Assembly: GCF_001423845.1 (NCBI RefSeq)
Contig: NZ_LMPM01000001.1
Span: forward strand, 1,341,493 to 1,405,492
DNA length: 64,000 nt
Source: Sphingomonas sp. Leaf357
GTDB taxonomy: Bacteria; Pseudomonadota; Alphaproteobacteria; Sphingomonadales; Sphingomonadaceae
Reading direction: 5' to 3'
The notes under the pieces were generated by a model. It saw nothing but the letters and a program-made list of their open reading frames with translations, was not told the DNA's origin and did not search any database. Below, piece by piece: positions 33,293-42,571 of this stretch. Position 1 is the stretch's first letter. Each line of letters opens with the position of its first letter. A program made the translations under genes and the position numbers.

Positions 33293-34096
33293 TTATACCA
33301 ACGCGATATCCGGTGCGTCCTCGGCCTTCATGCCGATCACGTTGTAGCCGGCGTCGACATGGTGGGTCTCGCCGGTCACGCCGCTCGCCAGATCGCTGAG
33401 CAGATACAGGCCCGCCCCGCCGACATCCTCGATCGTCACGTTGCGCTTCAGCGGCGAGTTCAACTCGTTCCATTTCAGGATCAGGCGGAAATCGCCGATC
33501 CCGCTCGCCGCCAGCGTCTTGATCGGGCCGGCGGAAATCGCATTGACGCGAATGTTCTCGCGGCCGAGATCGACCGCCAGATATTGCACGCTGGTCTCCA
33601 GCGCCGCCTTGGCCACGCCCATCACGTTGTAATGCGGGATCACCTTTTCCGCGCCGTAATAGCTGAGCGTCAGCAACGATCCGCCATCCGGCATCATCTT
33701 CTGCGCGCGCTGCGCGACCGCGACGAACGAATAGACGCTGATATTCATCGTCATCAGGAAGTTGTCGAGGCTGGTATCGACATAGCCGCCACGCAGCTCG
33801 TTCTTGTCCGAAAAGCCGATCGCATGGACGACGAAGTCGATTGTCGGCCAGCGCTCCGCCAGCGTCGCGAAGCACGCATCGAGATCGGCCATGTCCGAGA
33901 CGTCGCACGGGATCAGGAAGTCCTGCCCCAGTTGCGCCGCCAGCGGTCGTACGCGCTTTTCGAGCGCCTCGCCCTGGAAGCTGAACGCCAGTTCCGCGCC
34001 ATGCTCGGCCAGCTTCTGCGCGATACCCCAGGCGAGCGACTTGTCGTTGGCGAGCCCCATGATCAGCCCGCGCTTGCCCTGCATCAATCCGTTCAC
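33293..34096 (-). CDS. fabI: Enoyl-[acyl-carrier-protein] reductase (NADH)
   Basis: A 267-residue short-chain reductase that completes each fatty-acid elongation cycle. GLIMGLANDKSLAWGIA is the FabI-type NAD-binding start, and the catalytic Tyr and Lys fall in the YNVMGVAKAAL segment (Y-x6-K). SAGPIKTLAASGI is the substrate-loop region typical of FabI. It overlaps the yihY stop by 4 bp (ATGA), forming an operon, and is followed by the DUF559 cassette and aroC. It is the usual target of triclosan-like inhibitors. Confidence 0.96.
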   Translation of the reverse strand: MNGLMQGKRGLIMGLANDKSLAWGIAQKLAEHGAELAFSFQGEALEKRVRPLAAQLGQDFLIPCDVSDMADLDACFATLAERWPTIDFVVHAIGFSDKNELRGGYVDTSLDNFLMTMNISVYSFVAVAQRAQKMMPDGGSLLTLSYYGAEKVIPHYNVMGVAKAALETSVQYLAVDLGRENIRVNAISAGPIKTLAASGIGDFRLILKWNELNSPLKRNVTIEDVGGAGLYLLSDLASGVTGETHHVDAGYNVIGMKAEDAPDIALV

Positions 34097-35058
34097 GCCG
34101 TCGCCGCCTCCAAAGTCGCGTTCTTAGCCGGACCCTGTACGACGGGTTCGGGGGGTTCCGCCAGTGCCGCGTTCAAATGCGCGCCGAATACCAGGCCCAG
34201 CCCGACGAGATAGAAGAACAACAGCATCACCACGACACCCGCCAAGCTGCCATAGGTCAGATCGTAGCCGCCCAATTGCGACAAGACGAACGGCAGCAAC
34301 GCGGTGATCGTCACCCACCAAGCGGTGGTGAACAGGGCACCCGGCCATTTCGGGCATTTCGACTTGCGATACTTGGACGGCGTCACCGAATAGAACAGCA
34401 TGTAGAGCGCGCCGAACATCACGACGCCGGGAATCGCGCGGGAAATGCCGACCCACGCCGCCGCGTCCTTCGCGAACGGCAACAGGCGATAGATGAACTG
34501 CTCGGCGGCGGTCAGGAGGCCCTGGATCAAGAACGAGATCAACGCCAGGATCACCGACAGCACGATGGCGAGGCTGAGCCCGAGCCGCGCGCGCCAGATC
34601 GGCGCGGTGCTGACCGTCCCATAGGCCTTGCGGAAGATGTCGCGGATCGTCTCCACGAAACTCCCCACCGTCCAGAGGCCGACCAGCGCCCCCAGCCACA
34701 GCAGCGATCCCGTGCGCGCCGCCAGCACGTCGCTGATGGGTTTGCGCAACAGATCGCCGACATTGGGAGGCAGCACGTGGAGGAACGACGATACCGCGCG
34801 CTGGGTCTCGTCGTTCTGGCCGAACAGGGACAATACGGCGGCGGCGACGATGAAGAACGGAAAGACCGTCATCAACGTCAGATAGGCCAGATTGCCCGCA
34901 TGCATGAAGCCTTCGGTATAGACGCCGATCGCGACACGCTTGAACGTGCGCCACGCATAAGCGAACGGCTTGGCGGCGGGCGGGGCGTCCTGCGGATCAA
35001 CCCCCGCCTCGCCATGTTCGGCGCGATGTTCGGGCGAGGCAGGGGAAATGTCGTTCAA
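34093..35058 (-). CDS. YihY/BrkB-family inner-membrane protein
   Basis: A 321-residue integral membrane protein with about six helices: residues about 48-70 (NLAYLTLMTVFPFFIVAAAVLSLFG), 110-130, 150-175, 200-220, 240-260 and 275-295. RYLPFAKD-type and TPSKYRKSKCPKWPGALFTTAWW segments fit the YihY family (once annotated as ribonuclease BN). Its molecular function is not settled. The stop overlaps the fabI start, and the DnaJ-like gene is 20 bp upstream, so all three are probably co-transcribed. Confidence 0.9.
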   Translation of the reverse strand: MNDISPASPEHRAEHGEAGVDPQDAPPAAKPFAYAWRTFKRVAIGVYTEGFMHAGNLAYLTLMTVFPFFIVAAAVLSLFGQNDETQRAVSSFLHVLPPNVGDLLRKPISDVLAARTGSLLWLGALVGLWTVGSFVETIRDIFRKAYGTVSTAPIWRARLGLSLAIVLSVILALISFLIQGLLTAAEQFIYRLLPFAKDAAAWVGISRAIPGVVMFGALYMLFYSVTPSKYRKSKCPKWPGALFTTAWWVTITALLPFVLSQLGGYDLTYGSLAGVVVMLLFFYLVGLGLVFGAHLNAALAEPPEPVVQGPAKNATLEAATA

Positions 35059-35078
35059 TATACCGTCCTTTTCAGGAC

Positions 35079-36014
35079 TCAGACGCCCAAGTTGCCGCGC
35101 GGGTTCCCCTTGTTTTCCCAGCCCTTGGCGAATTCGACCAGCGCATCGTCGCCGACCGGCAGGTCGACCATCAACGTCACCAGCTGATCGCCGCGCGTAC
35201 CGTCCTTGCGGTGGAAACCGCGCCCGCGCAGGCGCAGCGTCTTGCCCGAGGTCGATCCGGCGGGGACGGTCAGATTCACCGCGCCCTCCACCGTCGGCAC
35301 GCGCACGCTCGCGCCCAGCACCGCTTCGGACAGGCTGACCGGCAGGTCGAGCCGCACGTCGTCGCCGTCGCGGGTGAAGAAGCGGTGCGGCTGTACGGTG
35401 ATCGTCACCATGCCGTCGCCATGGCCGCCGGGGCCTGCCTGGCCCTTGCCGGTCAGGCGCATCTGCATACCGTTCTCGAATCCGGCGGGCAGTTTCAGGT
35501 CGATCGTCTTGCCGTCGGCCAGCGTCACGCGCTGCGGCGCGAGCGTCGCGGCATCGGTGAAGGAGACGTTGAGTTTATAGCCGATATTCGCGCCCTTGGG
35601 CTGCGGCTGCTTGCGCCCGAAACCGCCGAATCCGCTGGAAAAACCACCGCCGCCGCGTTGCCCGCCGCCGAACAGGCCTTCGAACAGATCGCTGACATCG
35701 ACGCCGTCGCCGCCGAAATTGCCGCCCTGGAAGCCACCCTGTCCGCCGCCGCCGCCACCGCCGCCCGCGCCGAAGCCGAACGGCGCGGCGGGGTTGCCCT
35801 CGCCGTCGATCTCGCCGCGATCGAAGCGCGCGCGCTTGTCTTTGTCGGTCAGCAGATCGTACGCATTGGTCGCCGCGCTGAAGCGCTCGGTCGCCTTGGG
35901 ATTATCCTTGTTGCGGTCCGGATGCAGCTCCTTGGCCAGCTTGCGATACGCCTTCTTGATCTCGGCCTCGCTGGCGGTGCGTTCTAAGCCGAGCGTTTTA
36001 TAGGGATCGGCCAC
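35079..36014 (-). CDS. DnaJ C-terminal-domain co-chaperone (CbpA-like)
   Basis: A 311-residue type II Hsp40. The J-domain starts at residue 4 and has the HPD motif at 31-33; a Gly/Phe-rich linker (about 75-130, with GGGGGGGGQGGFQGG) and the two substrate-binding beta domains follow. The cysteine zinc-finger of true DnaJ is absent. Predicted to deliver clients to DnaK and stimulate its ATPase. The start is GTG at 36014, after AGAGGA; the 27 extra upstream codons are not family-like. Confidence 0.93.
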   Translation of the reverse strand: MADPYKTLGLERTASEAEIKKAYRKLAKELHPDRNKDNPKATERFSAATNAYDLLTDKDKRARFDRGEIDGEGNPAAPFGFGAGGGGGGGGQGGFQGGNFGGDGVDVSDLFEGLFGGGQRGGGGFSSGFGGFGRKQPQPKGANIGYKLNVSFTDAATLAPQRVTLADGKTIDLKLPAGFENGMQMRLTGKGQAGPGGHGDGMVTITVQPHRFFTRDGDDVRLDLPVSLSEAVLGASVRVPTVEGAVNLTVPAGSTSGKTLRLRGRGFHRKDGTRGDQLVTLMVDLPVGDDALVEFAKGWENKGNPRGNLGV

Positions 36015-36089
36015 GTGTTTCCTCTGGTGATTGGGTTCGCGCCTATTTGGGGGATCGCGAAGGCGAGTGCAAACCCCCCGACCGATAAC

Positions 36090-36197
36090 CGTCATGCTGA
36101 ACTTGTTTCAGCATCCATGCGCGGTCAGTTGACCCAATGACGATGTCCGTTTGGCGGAGGACCGCGCCTGGATCCTGAAACGAGTTCAGGATGACGG
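36090..36197. repeat. Type B palindromic repeat pair
   Basis: Left arm: flank GTC, stem ATGCTGAA/TTCAGCAT, loop CTTGT, flank CCA. Right arm: stem ATCCTGAA/TTCAGGAT form, loop ACGAG. Each arm keeps its own stem matched although the two differ by one pair (C-G against G-C). It ends 13 bp from the transglutaminase stop. Confidence 0.9.
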
Positions 36198-36210
36198 TGT
36201 CTTCTTATTG

Positions 36211-37089
36211 CTACCCCACCGGCGCGACGTCGACGCTGACGTCCATCTGCTGCGCGCCCGATCCCAGCACGATCCCGTCGATCGGCGCGATTTCGGCATA
36301 ATCGCGGCCGATCGCCATCACGATATGGTCGCCCGCCATCCAGATGCCGTTGGTCGGATCGACGCCGACCCAGCCCAACTGCTCGCCGCACCACAACAAC
36401 ACCCAGGCATGCGTGGCGTCGGCACCGACCAGCCGTTCCTCGCCGGGCGGGGGAATCGTGCGGATATAGCCCGAGGCATAGGCCGCGGGCAGGCCGGCGG
36501 CACGCAGGCCGGTGATCATGATCTGCGCGAAATCCTGGCACACCCCGCCGCGCTTGACGAACGCGTCGTGCGGCTTGGTGTCGACCAGGGTCGCCTCGGT
36601 ATCGAATTCGAACTCGTCCTGGATGCGCCGGGCGAGCGCGATCGCCGCCTCCAGGCACGGCCGGTCGGGCGCGAGATCGATCGCACACCAGTCGGCGATG
36701 TCGCGGTCGAGCGGGATCAGCGGGGAGGGGAACAGATAATAAGCCGGCCCGGCAGGCGAGGGGTCGCGGCTGGCGCGCGCCTGCGCGGCGATCTCGGCCA
36801 AGGTCGGATCGGTCGGGGCGGGGATCGGGATCAGCCGGTCAACGACGATGCGCGACACGCTTTCGATCACCAGATGCCGCACCGGCTCCTCGATCACCAG
36901 CCGCGTGACATTGGCCAGCCCAGCCTCCGCCCGCGCCGGTGCGGTGCGGCCCGAGGGCGAGATGGTCAGGCGATAATCCTCCAGGCTCTGGCCCGACCAG
37001 TGGATCGGCTTCAGTCGCAGGTTGCAGCGCGCGAAGTTGACGTTGTTGCCGTAATCGAACCGCGTGACGTGACGGATGTCGTAAATCAT
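36211..37089 (-). CDS. Transglutaminase-like cysteine protease-fold protein
   Basis: A 292-residue protein with an N-terminal beta domain (YDIRHVTRFDYGNNVNFARCNLRLKP) and a transglutaminase-like core with the triad Cys in KRGGVCQDFAQIMI, His in DATHAWVLLWC and Asp in WVGVDPTNG. There is no signal peptide. Such proteins are encoded next to circularly permuted ATP-grasp and alpha-E proteins, as here, in a predicted peptide-ligation or peptide-modification operon. The substrate is unknown. Confidence 0.9.
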   Translation of the reverse strand: MIYDIRHVTRFDYGNNVNFARCNLRLKPIHWSGQSLEDYRLTISPSGRTAPARAEAGLANVTRLVIEEPVRHLVIESVSRIVVDRLIPIPAPTDPTLAEIAAQARASRDPSPAGPAYYLFPSPLIPLDRDIADWCAIDLAPDRPCLEAAIALARRIQDEFEFDTEATLVDTKPHDAFVKRGGVCQDFAQIMITGLRAAGLPAAYASGYIRTIPPPGEERLVGADATHAWVLLWCGEQLGWVGVDPTNGIWMAGDHIVMAIGRDYAEIAPIDGIVLGSGAQQMDVSVDVAPVG

Positions 37090-37111
37090 GCGCGCTGCCT
37101 CAAACCTGATC

Positions 37112-37207
37112 CGTCACCCCGGACTTGTTCCGGGGTCCACTGTTCCACAAGATCGGCGGCCGATTGGTTTGCTGCACGGTGGACCCCGGAACGAGTCCGG
37201 GGTGACG
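37112..37207. repeat. Type D palindromic repeat pair
   Basis: Inverted arms with flank GTC, stem ACCCCGGA/TCCGGGGT, loops CTTGT and ACGAG, flank CCAC, about 40 bp apart. It occupies nearly all of the 133-bp gap between two genes of one operon. Confidence 0.92.
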
Positions 37208-37222
37208 GCAAAGCGAAGAACA

Positions 37223-39706
37223 TCACGCCAGCGTCATCCCCGCCGCGCGCAGCGGCTCCGCGCCCTGCAGGAAATACCGCCGCGCCACCGCGTTCGCCAG
37301 CGCACACAGGCGGCGCTCGATATCGCCCAGGATCTCCGCGTTCAGCCCCGCCGCCGTCGCGGTCGAGACGATCGCGACCAGCCCGGTCGCCTGCGCCTGT
37401 TGCGCCTCGTCCATGCCGTCATCCTCCAGCACCGGCAGCGCCTTCATATGCGCGCAGATCGCTTCGATCTGGAACGCCAGCGAGCGCGGATTGCCCGGGT
37501 CGAGCGCGACCAGATCGACCACCGGCACGCGGGCGATGCCGGTCAGGTAGCGTTGGCGATAGCTGATCTGGCTGTCGGCGAGGTCGAGCAGGGTGGACAG
37601 GTCGTCCGCGCTCGCACCCGCCAGCCCGAACGCCCATAGCGCGCGGGAAACGGCCAGCGCGCGTTCGATCCGCCGGCCGAGATCGTGGAAGCGCCACGAT
37701 GCGGTGCGGCTCATATGCTCCGCCGACAGCCCCGACAGGGCGGCATAGCGGCGTTGCAGCGATCCGGCGCGGTCGAGCATGCCGCCGCGCGTCGGGTGCG
37801 GCGCATCCAGCAGTCGCACGACATCGGCGGACAGGCGATCGCGCGATCCCTGGCCGATGCTGCGCGCATGACGGTTGATCCCGCGCACGCTCTGCCATTC
37901 GCTGTCGGCATCCATCGCGGTGCGCGCGAACTGCGTCAGATCGGCGCGGCGCAGGCTCGGCGGGTGCGGCGCGCTGCCGGCATTGACCACCATCCCGACC
38001 AGCTTGCCGACCGTCGCCAGCCCCAGGGCCGCGCCCGCATCGGCGTCGATCGAATTGCCCAGCATCACGCGGATCACGTTCAGCAACGCCTCGCCGCGTT
38101 CGAGATAGCGCCCCAGCCAGAAGAAATTGTCCGCCACCCGGCTCGGCAGCGTGCCGGGGTTGCGGCGGATATGCACCGAATCGGTGGCGGGCAGCAGCGA
38201 CACCGGCTCGACCGCATCGGCGCCGTGCACCACGACATCGGCCGACCACGCGCCTTCGCCCATCACGCTGGCGCGCGGATCGCTGTCGTCGCCGATCCGC
38301 GCGAACCCGCCGGGCAGCACGACCCACTGGCCTTGCCCGTCGCGCGCGGCGAACACGCGCAACGTGAAGGGGCGGGCGACCAAGGCATTCTCGGCGACGA
38401 CCGGCATGGTCGACAGGCGCACGACCTCCTGCGCGACATAATCCTGCGGCCGGCGTTCGATATCCGCCAGCAACGCCGCGCGATCTTCGGGCGCGAGGTC
38501 GGCGCCGTGCACCGGACGACCGCCGGGCAGGCCCAGGGGCGCGACGCCGAACGCCGGGCCGATCAGCAAGGCGTCGAAATCCTCGATTACCCGCGCCCGC
38601 TCGGCGTCCTGCCCGCACCACCAGGTGGCGATATTGGGCAGGATCAGGTCGCGCCCGGTCAGCCGTGCGGCCAGCCGCGGCAGGAACGCCCCGAACGCCG
38701 CGCTCTCCAGCACGCCCGCGCCCGGCGCGTTGGAAATCACGACCTCGCCCGCGGCCATCGCGTCGATCAGGCCGGGTACGCCGATGCGCGAATGCGAATC
38801 GAACGCCAGCGGATCGAGCATGCGCGGATCGCTGCGATGCCAGATCGCGTCGATCCGCTTCAGCCCGCCGATCGTGCGGACGTACAATCGATCCTCCAGC
38901 ACCGCGAGATCGTCGCCCTCGACCAGCAACAGCCCGAGATAGCGCGCGAGATGGGCCTGCTCGGCATAGCTGGCGGAATAGCGCCCCGGCGTCAGCAATC
39001 CGATGCGCGGCTCGACCCGGCGGCACGCGGCGGCCAACCCTTCTCGGAACGCGGCGAAGAACGGCGCGTGCCGCTCGACGTTCAGCCGCGATTGCAGGCC
39101 GCCCAGCGTCCGCGACACCGCCAGCCGGTTCTCCAGCGCATAACCGGCCCCGGCCGGCGCGCGCAGATGATCGCCGAGCACGCGCCACTCGCCGGTCGGC
39201 CCACGCCCGAGATCGACCGCGATGAAATGCAGATGATGCCCGCCCGGCGGGGTCAGTCCGACCATCGGGCGCAGGAAATACGGGCTGCCGCCGATCAATG
39301 CCGCCGGGATCAGCCCGCTTTCGACATGCCGCGCCTGATCGTAAAGATCGGCGAGCAGCGTCTCCATCAGCTCGGCACGCTGTTTCACGCCCGCGGCGAT
39401 GTGCGACCAGGTTTCGCTGTCGATCAGCAACGGCACCGGCGATACCGGCCACGGCCGCTCGTCGCTCTCGCCGATGATGCGGAAGCCGGTGCCGATATCC
39501 TCGGCATGGCGCTGCGCCCGTTCGCGCGCATGGCCCAGATCGTCGCCCGCCACCGCCGCCAGTTCCTCGAAGGTCGCGGTCCAGGCGGGATCGTCCGGCC
39601 GGGCGCACAATACGTCGCCCTGCAGCGCCTGCTGGCAATAGTCGGCGATCCAGCGCTGCGCATGCACGCCCGAATCGAGCAGGGAAGGCGCGGGCATGGT
39701 GGCCAT
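37223..39706 (-). CDS. Circularly permuted ATP-grasp / alpha-E fusion protein
   Basis: An 827-residue fusion. Residues 1 to about 480 are a circularly permuted type 2 ATP-grasp domain (GIGLLTPGRYSASYAEQAHLARYLG, EGDDLAVLEDRLYVRTIGGLKRIDAIWHR, ISNAPGAGVLES). Residues about 500-820 form the helical alpha-E domain (RVADNFFWLGRYLERGEALLNVIRVML ... LDLADSQISYRQRYLTG). The two often occur as separate adjacent proteins; the fusion also exists elsewhere. Predicted to form amide bonds with ATP, together with the transglutaminase-like protein next door. The start at 39706 is chosen; 39697 is possible. Confidence 0.9.
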   Translation of the reverse strand: MATMPAPSLLDSGVHAQRWIADYCQQALQGDVLCARPDDPAWTATFEELAAVAGDDLGHARERAQRHAEDIGTGFRIIGESDERPWPVSPVPLLIDSETWSHIAAGVKQRAELMETLLADLYDQARHVESGLIPAALIGGSPYFLRPMVGLTPPGGHHLHFIAVDLGRGPTGEWRVLGDHLRAPAGAGYALENRLAVSRTLGGLQSRLNVERHAPFFAAFREGLAAACRRVEPRIGLLTPGRYSASYAEQAHLARYLGLLLVEGDDLAVLEDRLYVRTIGGLKRIDAIWHRSDPRMLDPLAFDSHSRIGVPGLIDAMAAGEVVISNAPGAGVLESAAFGAFLPRLAARLTGRDLILPNIATWWCGQDAERARVIEDFDALLIGPAFGVAPLGLPGGRPVHGADLAPEDRAALLADIERRPQDYVAQEVVRLSTMPVVAENALVARPFTLRVFAARDGQGQWVVLPGGFARIGDDSDPRASVMGEGAWSADVVVHGADAVEPVSLLPATDSVHIRRNPGTLPSRVADNFFWLGRYLERGEALLNVIRVMLGNSIDADAGAALGLATVGKLVGMVVNAGSAPHPPSLRRADLTQFARTAMDADSEWQSVRGINRHARSIGQGSRDRLSADVVRLLDAPHPTRGGMLDRAGSLQRRYAALSGLSAEHMSRTASWRFHDLGRRIERALAVSRALWAFGLAGASADDLSTLLDLADSQISYRQRYLTGIARVPVVDLVALDPGNPRSLAFQIEAICAHMKALPVLEDDGMDEAQQAQATGLVAIVSTATAAGLNAEILGDIERRLCALANAVARRYFLQGAEPLRAAGMTLA

Positions 39707-40059
39707 CAGCCCTGGATTGCTCCCGTATCCGCCATGTCGATGGTCCCGTTCCCCGCTTGGGCGCGGACTCGACCACAAACCTTTCGCGGGCGCAACACGC
39801 GACTTGTTCGGAAAGCGCCGATCGACGTTCGGCAATCGGAGTGCATTCGTCCTTCACGCATCGTCACCCCGGACTTGTTCCGGGGTCCACCAAGCGGCTT
39901 TGCTACGCACAATGAATGGAACGTAAAGGTTGCGGCACGGTGGACCCCGGAACAAGTCCAGGGTGACAAAGGAACCGTTGCTGCCAGCCCGGGCCATCGC
40001 CGGGGGATTGGATACGAGAGCAGGTTTCGTTTCGTCGCGACCTTCGCTACAGCGCGGGC
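39707..40059. other. Intergenic region between the ATP-grasp fusion and pdxH
   Basis: This 353-bp divergent spacer holds a type D repeat pair (separate entry) and otherwise no gene I can support. Promoters for both flanking genes should lie here; no clear -35/-10 pair was picked out. Confidence 0.6.
39862..39967. repeat. Type D palindromic repeat pair upstream of pdxH
   Basis: Left arm flank GTC, stem ACCCCGGA/TCCGGGGT, loop CTTGT, flank CCACC. The right arm has CCAGGGTGAC, one stem base changed and not compensated, hence slightly decayed. The arms are about 50 bp apart. Confidence 0.9.
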
Positions 40060-40644
40060 ATGGCCGACGATCCCTTTGCCCTGTTCGATGCCTGGTTCGC
40101 GGACGCGAAGCAGAGCGAGCCGAACGATCCCAACGCGATGGCATTGGCGACGGCGGATGAGGGCGGCAATCCGTCCGTTCGCATGGTCCTGCTGAAGGGA
40201 CACGACGCGCGAGGTTTTGTTTTCTATACCAACCTCGAAAGCCGCAAGGCGAACAATCTGGCCGAAAATCAGCAAGTCGCCTTGTTGTTTCACTGGAAGT
40301 CACTGCGTCGCCAAATTCGCATCGAGGGGCACGTCGAACGCGTAACCGATCAGGAAGCAGACGCTTACTTCGCATCGCGCGGGCGAGATTCCCAGCTTGG
40401 CGCTTGGGCATCCGATCAATCGCGGCCCTTGCCGAGTCGGGACTTTTTCGAAACGCGCTTTGACGAAATGAAAACGCGCTTCGAGGGGGGTGACGTTCCG
40501 CGCCCGCCGCACTGGGGTGGATACCGCGTCGTTCCGCTCGATATCGAATTCTGGCAGGATCGCGCCCACCGCCTGCACGAACGGCGGATATTCCTTGCCC
40601 AGCAAAATGGAGTTTGGGCTGACATGGGCCTGCTCTACCCATGA
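40060..40644 (+). CDS. pdxH: Pyridoxamine 5'-phosphate oxidase
   Basis: A 194-residue FMN enzyme oxidising PNP or PMP to pyridoxal 5'-phosphate. [39 protein letters not shown] holds FMN/PLP contacts, and the C-terminal [24 protein letters not shown] is the typical ending with substrate-binding Arg and His. Codon use in the middle of the gene (about 40230-40480) is less GC-rich than in neighbours. The stop overlaps the CDF transporter start (ATGA), so the two are coupled. Confidence 0.96.
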   Translation: MADDPFALFDAWFADAKQSEPNDPNAMALATADEGGNPSVRMVLLKGHDARGFVFYTNLESRKANNLAENQQVALLFHWKSLRRQIRIEGHVERVTDQEADAYFASRGRDSQLGAWASDQSRPLPSRDFFETRFDEMKTRFEGGDVPRPPHWGGYRVVPLDIEFWQDRAHRLHERRIFLAQQNGVWADMGLLYP

Positions 40645-41585
40645 CCGACGAACAACGCCGCGCCATTCCCTTCGCCGTCCGCGCCGCGCTCGCCAGCGTG
40701 GGCATGGCGTGCTTCCTGCTGTTGCTGAAGGGCTATGCCGCCTGGGCGACCGGATCGGTGGCGATGCTCGGCTCGCTCGCCGATACCGGGCTCGATCTGC
40801 TCGCCAGCCTGGTGACGTTGTATGGCGTGAAGCTCGCGTCCGAGCCGGCCGATCACGATCACCGCTTCGGCCACGGCAAGGCCGAGGCGCTGGCGGCGTT
40901 GTTCCAGGTCGCGTTGATCACCGCCTCCGCCGTCGGCATCGCATGGCGCGCGATCCTGGCCTTCGGCGAGACCACGCCGACCCAAGGCGCGGATTTCGGC
41001 ATCGGCGTGTCCTTGGTCGCGATCCTCGCGACGATCGTCCTGCTCGCCTATCAACGCCGCATCATCCGCCAGACCGGTTCGGTCGCGATCATGGCCGACA
41101 ACGTGCACTACCAGTCGGACGTGTTGCTCAACGGATCGGTGATCCTGGCGCTGGTGCTCGATCAATATATCGGCATTCGCGGCGCCGATCCGGTAATGGG
41201 CATCGTCATCGCGTTGTGGTTGGCCTGGGGCGCGTTCCAGGCATCTTCCAACGCGATCGACCAGTTGATGGACAAGGAATGGCCCGAGGCGGAACGCGCG
41301 CGCTTCATCGAGGTCGCGGCGCGCCAGCCGGGGATCAAGGGCATCCACGATTTCCGCACGCGGCGCTCCGGCAGTCACGAATTCGCGCAATTCCACATGG
41401 AGGTCGGGCGCGACCTGACCGTCTATGCCGCGCACGATATCGTCGAGGGCGTGGAACGCGCGCTGCGCCGGGCCTATCCGAAGGTCGAGGTGCTGATCCA
41501 TCTCGATCCGGAAGGGCATGTCGATACCGACAATCCGCTGGTCGAGGCGGATGTGACGCCGCATTGGTTCGGCAAGCGCCTGTAA
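40641..41585 (+). CDS. Cation diffusion facilitator (FieF-like) transporter
   Basis: A 314-residue divalent-metal/H+ antiporter with six membrane helices and a cytoplasmic C-terminal domain. The metal-site motif DTGLDLL in TM2, [17 protein letters not shown] between TM2 and TM3, and the DN(V)HYQSD motif of TM5 ([15 protein letters not shown]) identify a FieF-type Zn/Fe exporter. The C-terminal domain carries conserved His residues ([15 protein letters not shown]). Its last codons are the first unit of a 29-bp tandem repeat. Confidence 0.94.
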   Translation: MTDEQRRAIPFAVRAALASVGMACFLLLLKGYAAWATGSVAMLGSLADTGLDLLASLVTLYGVKLASEPADHDHRFGHGKAEALAALFQVALITASAVGIAWRAILAFGETTPTQGADFGIGVSLVAILATIVLLAYQRRIIRQTGSVAIMADNVHYQSDVLLNGSVILALVLDQYIGIRGADPVMGIVIALWLAWGAFQASSNAIDQLMDKEWPEAERARFIEVAARQPGIKGIHDFRTRRSGSHEFAQFHMEVGRDLTVYAAHDIVEGVERALRRAYPKVEVLIHLDPEGHVDTDNPLVEADVTPHWFGKRL

Positions 41586-41667
41586 GGCGCGTGGGGTTCG
41601 GCAAGCGCCCATAAGGCGCACGGGGTTCGGAAAGCGCCTGCAAGGCGCAAGGGGTTCGGAAAGCGCA
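41566..41667. repeat. 29-bp tandem repeat at the end of the CDF transporter gene
   Basis: Three full units and one partial unit of exactly 29 bp start at 41566, 41595, 41624 and 41653. Each begins GGTTCGG(C/A)AAGCGC, and the three full units contain a small hairpin GCGCC/GGCGC with a 5-nt loop. The first unit encodes the C-terminal Phe-Gly-Lys-Arg-Leu and stop of the transporter; the fourth runs into the phzF start codon. It looks like repeated duplication of the gene end. Confidence 0.92.
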
Positions 41668-41668
41668 T

Positions 41669-42460
41669 ATGAGAATACCGTTCGTTCAGATCGATGCGTT
41701 CGCCGACAAGACGTTCACCGGCAATCCGGCAGCGGTGATGCCGCTCGGGGCGTGGCTCGACGACGCGACGCTGCAGGCGATCGCGGTGGAGAACAATCTC
41801 AGCGAAACCGCTTTCCTGGTCGCGGCGAGCGATGACGAGGCCGATTTCGATCTGCGCTGGTTCACGCCGGGGGCCGAGGTCGCGCTGTGCGGTCATGCCA
41901 CGCTGGCCAGCGGCCATTTCGTCTTGTCGTCCGATCCGACGCGCGATCGCGTCCGTTTCCGCACGCGGCAGGCCGGCATGCTCGAGGTCGCGCGCGATGG
42001 CGACGGCTATGCGCTCGCTCTGCCCGCCTGGGCCCCCGTGGCCAGGGACATGCCGGGCATCGTGTCCGCGCTGGGCGTCTCGGCCGTCGAGACGCTGTGG
42101 TATGACAAGGGCTATGCGCTGGTGATCGTGTCCAGCGAAGCCGAGGTTCGCGATATCCGGCCGGACCTGCGCGCGCTGGCGGCGGAAGGGCCGATCGTCG
42201 CGGTCGTCTCCGCGCCGGGTCGCGACACCGACGTGGTCAGCCGAGTCTTCACCCCGGCTTATGCGATCGACGAGGATCCGGTCACCGGATCGGCCCACGC
42301 TGTGATGGTGCCGTATTGGGCCAAGCGCCTAGGCCGCGACCGCTTCACGGCCTATCAGGCGAGCGCTCGGGGCGGGCATCTGACCTGCCGGCTGGACGGG
42401 GATCGCGTCGTGCTCGGCGGCACCTGCGTCACCGTGATCGAGGGCACGTTCTTCCTGTAA
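41669..42460 (+). CDS. PhzF-family isomerase-like protein
   Basis: A 263-residue protein of the diaminopimelate-epimerase fold. IPFVQIDAFADKTFTGNPAAVMPL is the family start; Glu46 in NNLSETAFLV is the catalytic glutamate; FTPGAEVALCGHATLASGHF and DEDPVTGSAHAVMVPYW complete the two-lobed site. Most members are uncharacterised; phenazine synthesis is not implied because no other phz genes are nearby. The start may be ATG at 41669, immediately after the tandem repeats. Confidence 0.92.
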   Translation: MRIPFVQIDAFADKTFTGNPAAVMPLGAWLDDATLQAIAVENNLSETAFLVAASDDEADFDLRWFTPGAEVALCGHATLASGHFVLSSDPTRDRVRFRTRQAGMLEVARDGDGYALALPAWAPVARDMPGIVSALGVSAVETLWYDKGYALVIVSSEAEVRDIRPDLRALAAEGPIVAVVSAPGRDTDVVSRVFTPAYAIDEDPVTGSAHAVMVPYWAKRLGRDRFTAYQASARGGHLTCRLDGDRVVLGGTCVTVIEGTFFL

Positions 42461-42478
42461 ACCGCCGCGCCCCCTTCT

Positions 42479-42553
42479 CCGTTCGTCCTGAGCCTGTCGA
42501 AGGACGTGTCCCAAGCGCGCGCATGTTTGGGGTACATACTTCGACAACCGGAA
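42479..42553. repeat. Type A palindromic repeat pair, right arm decayed
   Basis: A complete left arm (TTCGTCCTGAG, CCTGT, CGAAGGACG) and a shortened right arm (ACTTCGACAACCGG) lie between the convergent phzF and mnmA genes. Confidence 0.8.
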
Positions 42554-42571
42554 TGTGGCGCGCCGCAGCTC

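Noticed and set aside
41566..41667. Possible CRISPR array because of regular short repeats
   Set aside because: Units are directly adjacent with no spacers, there are only four, and no cas gene is present.
41669..42460. Phenazine biosynthesis
   Set aside because: PhzF-like proteins are widespread without phenazine genes, and no other phz gene is nearby.
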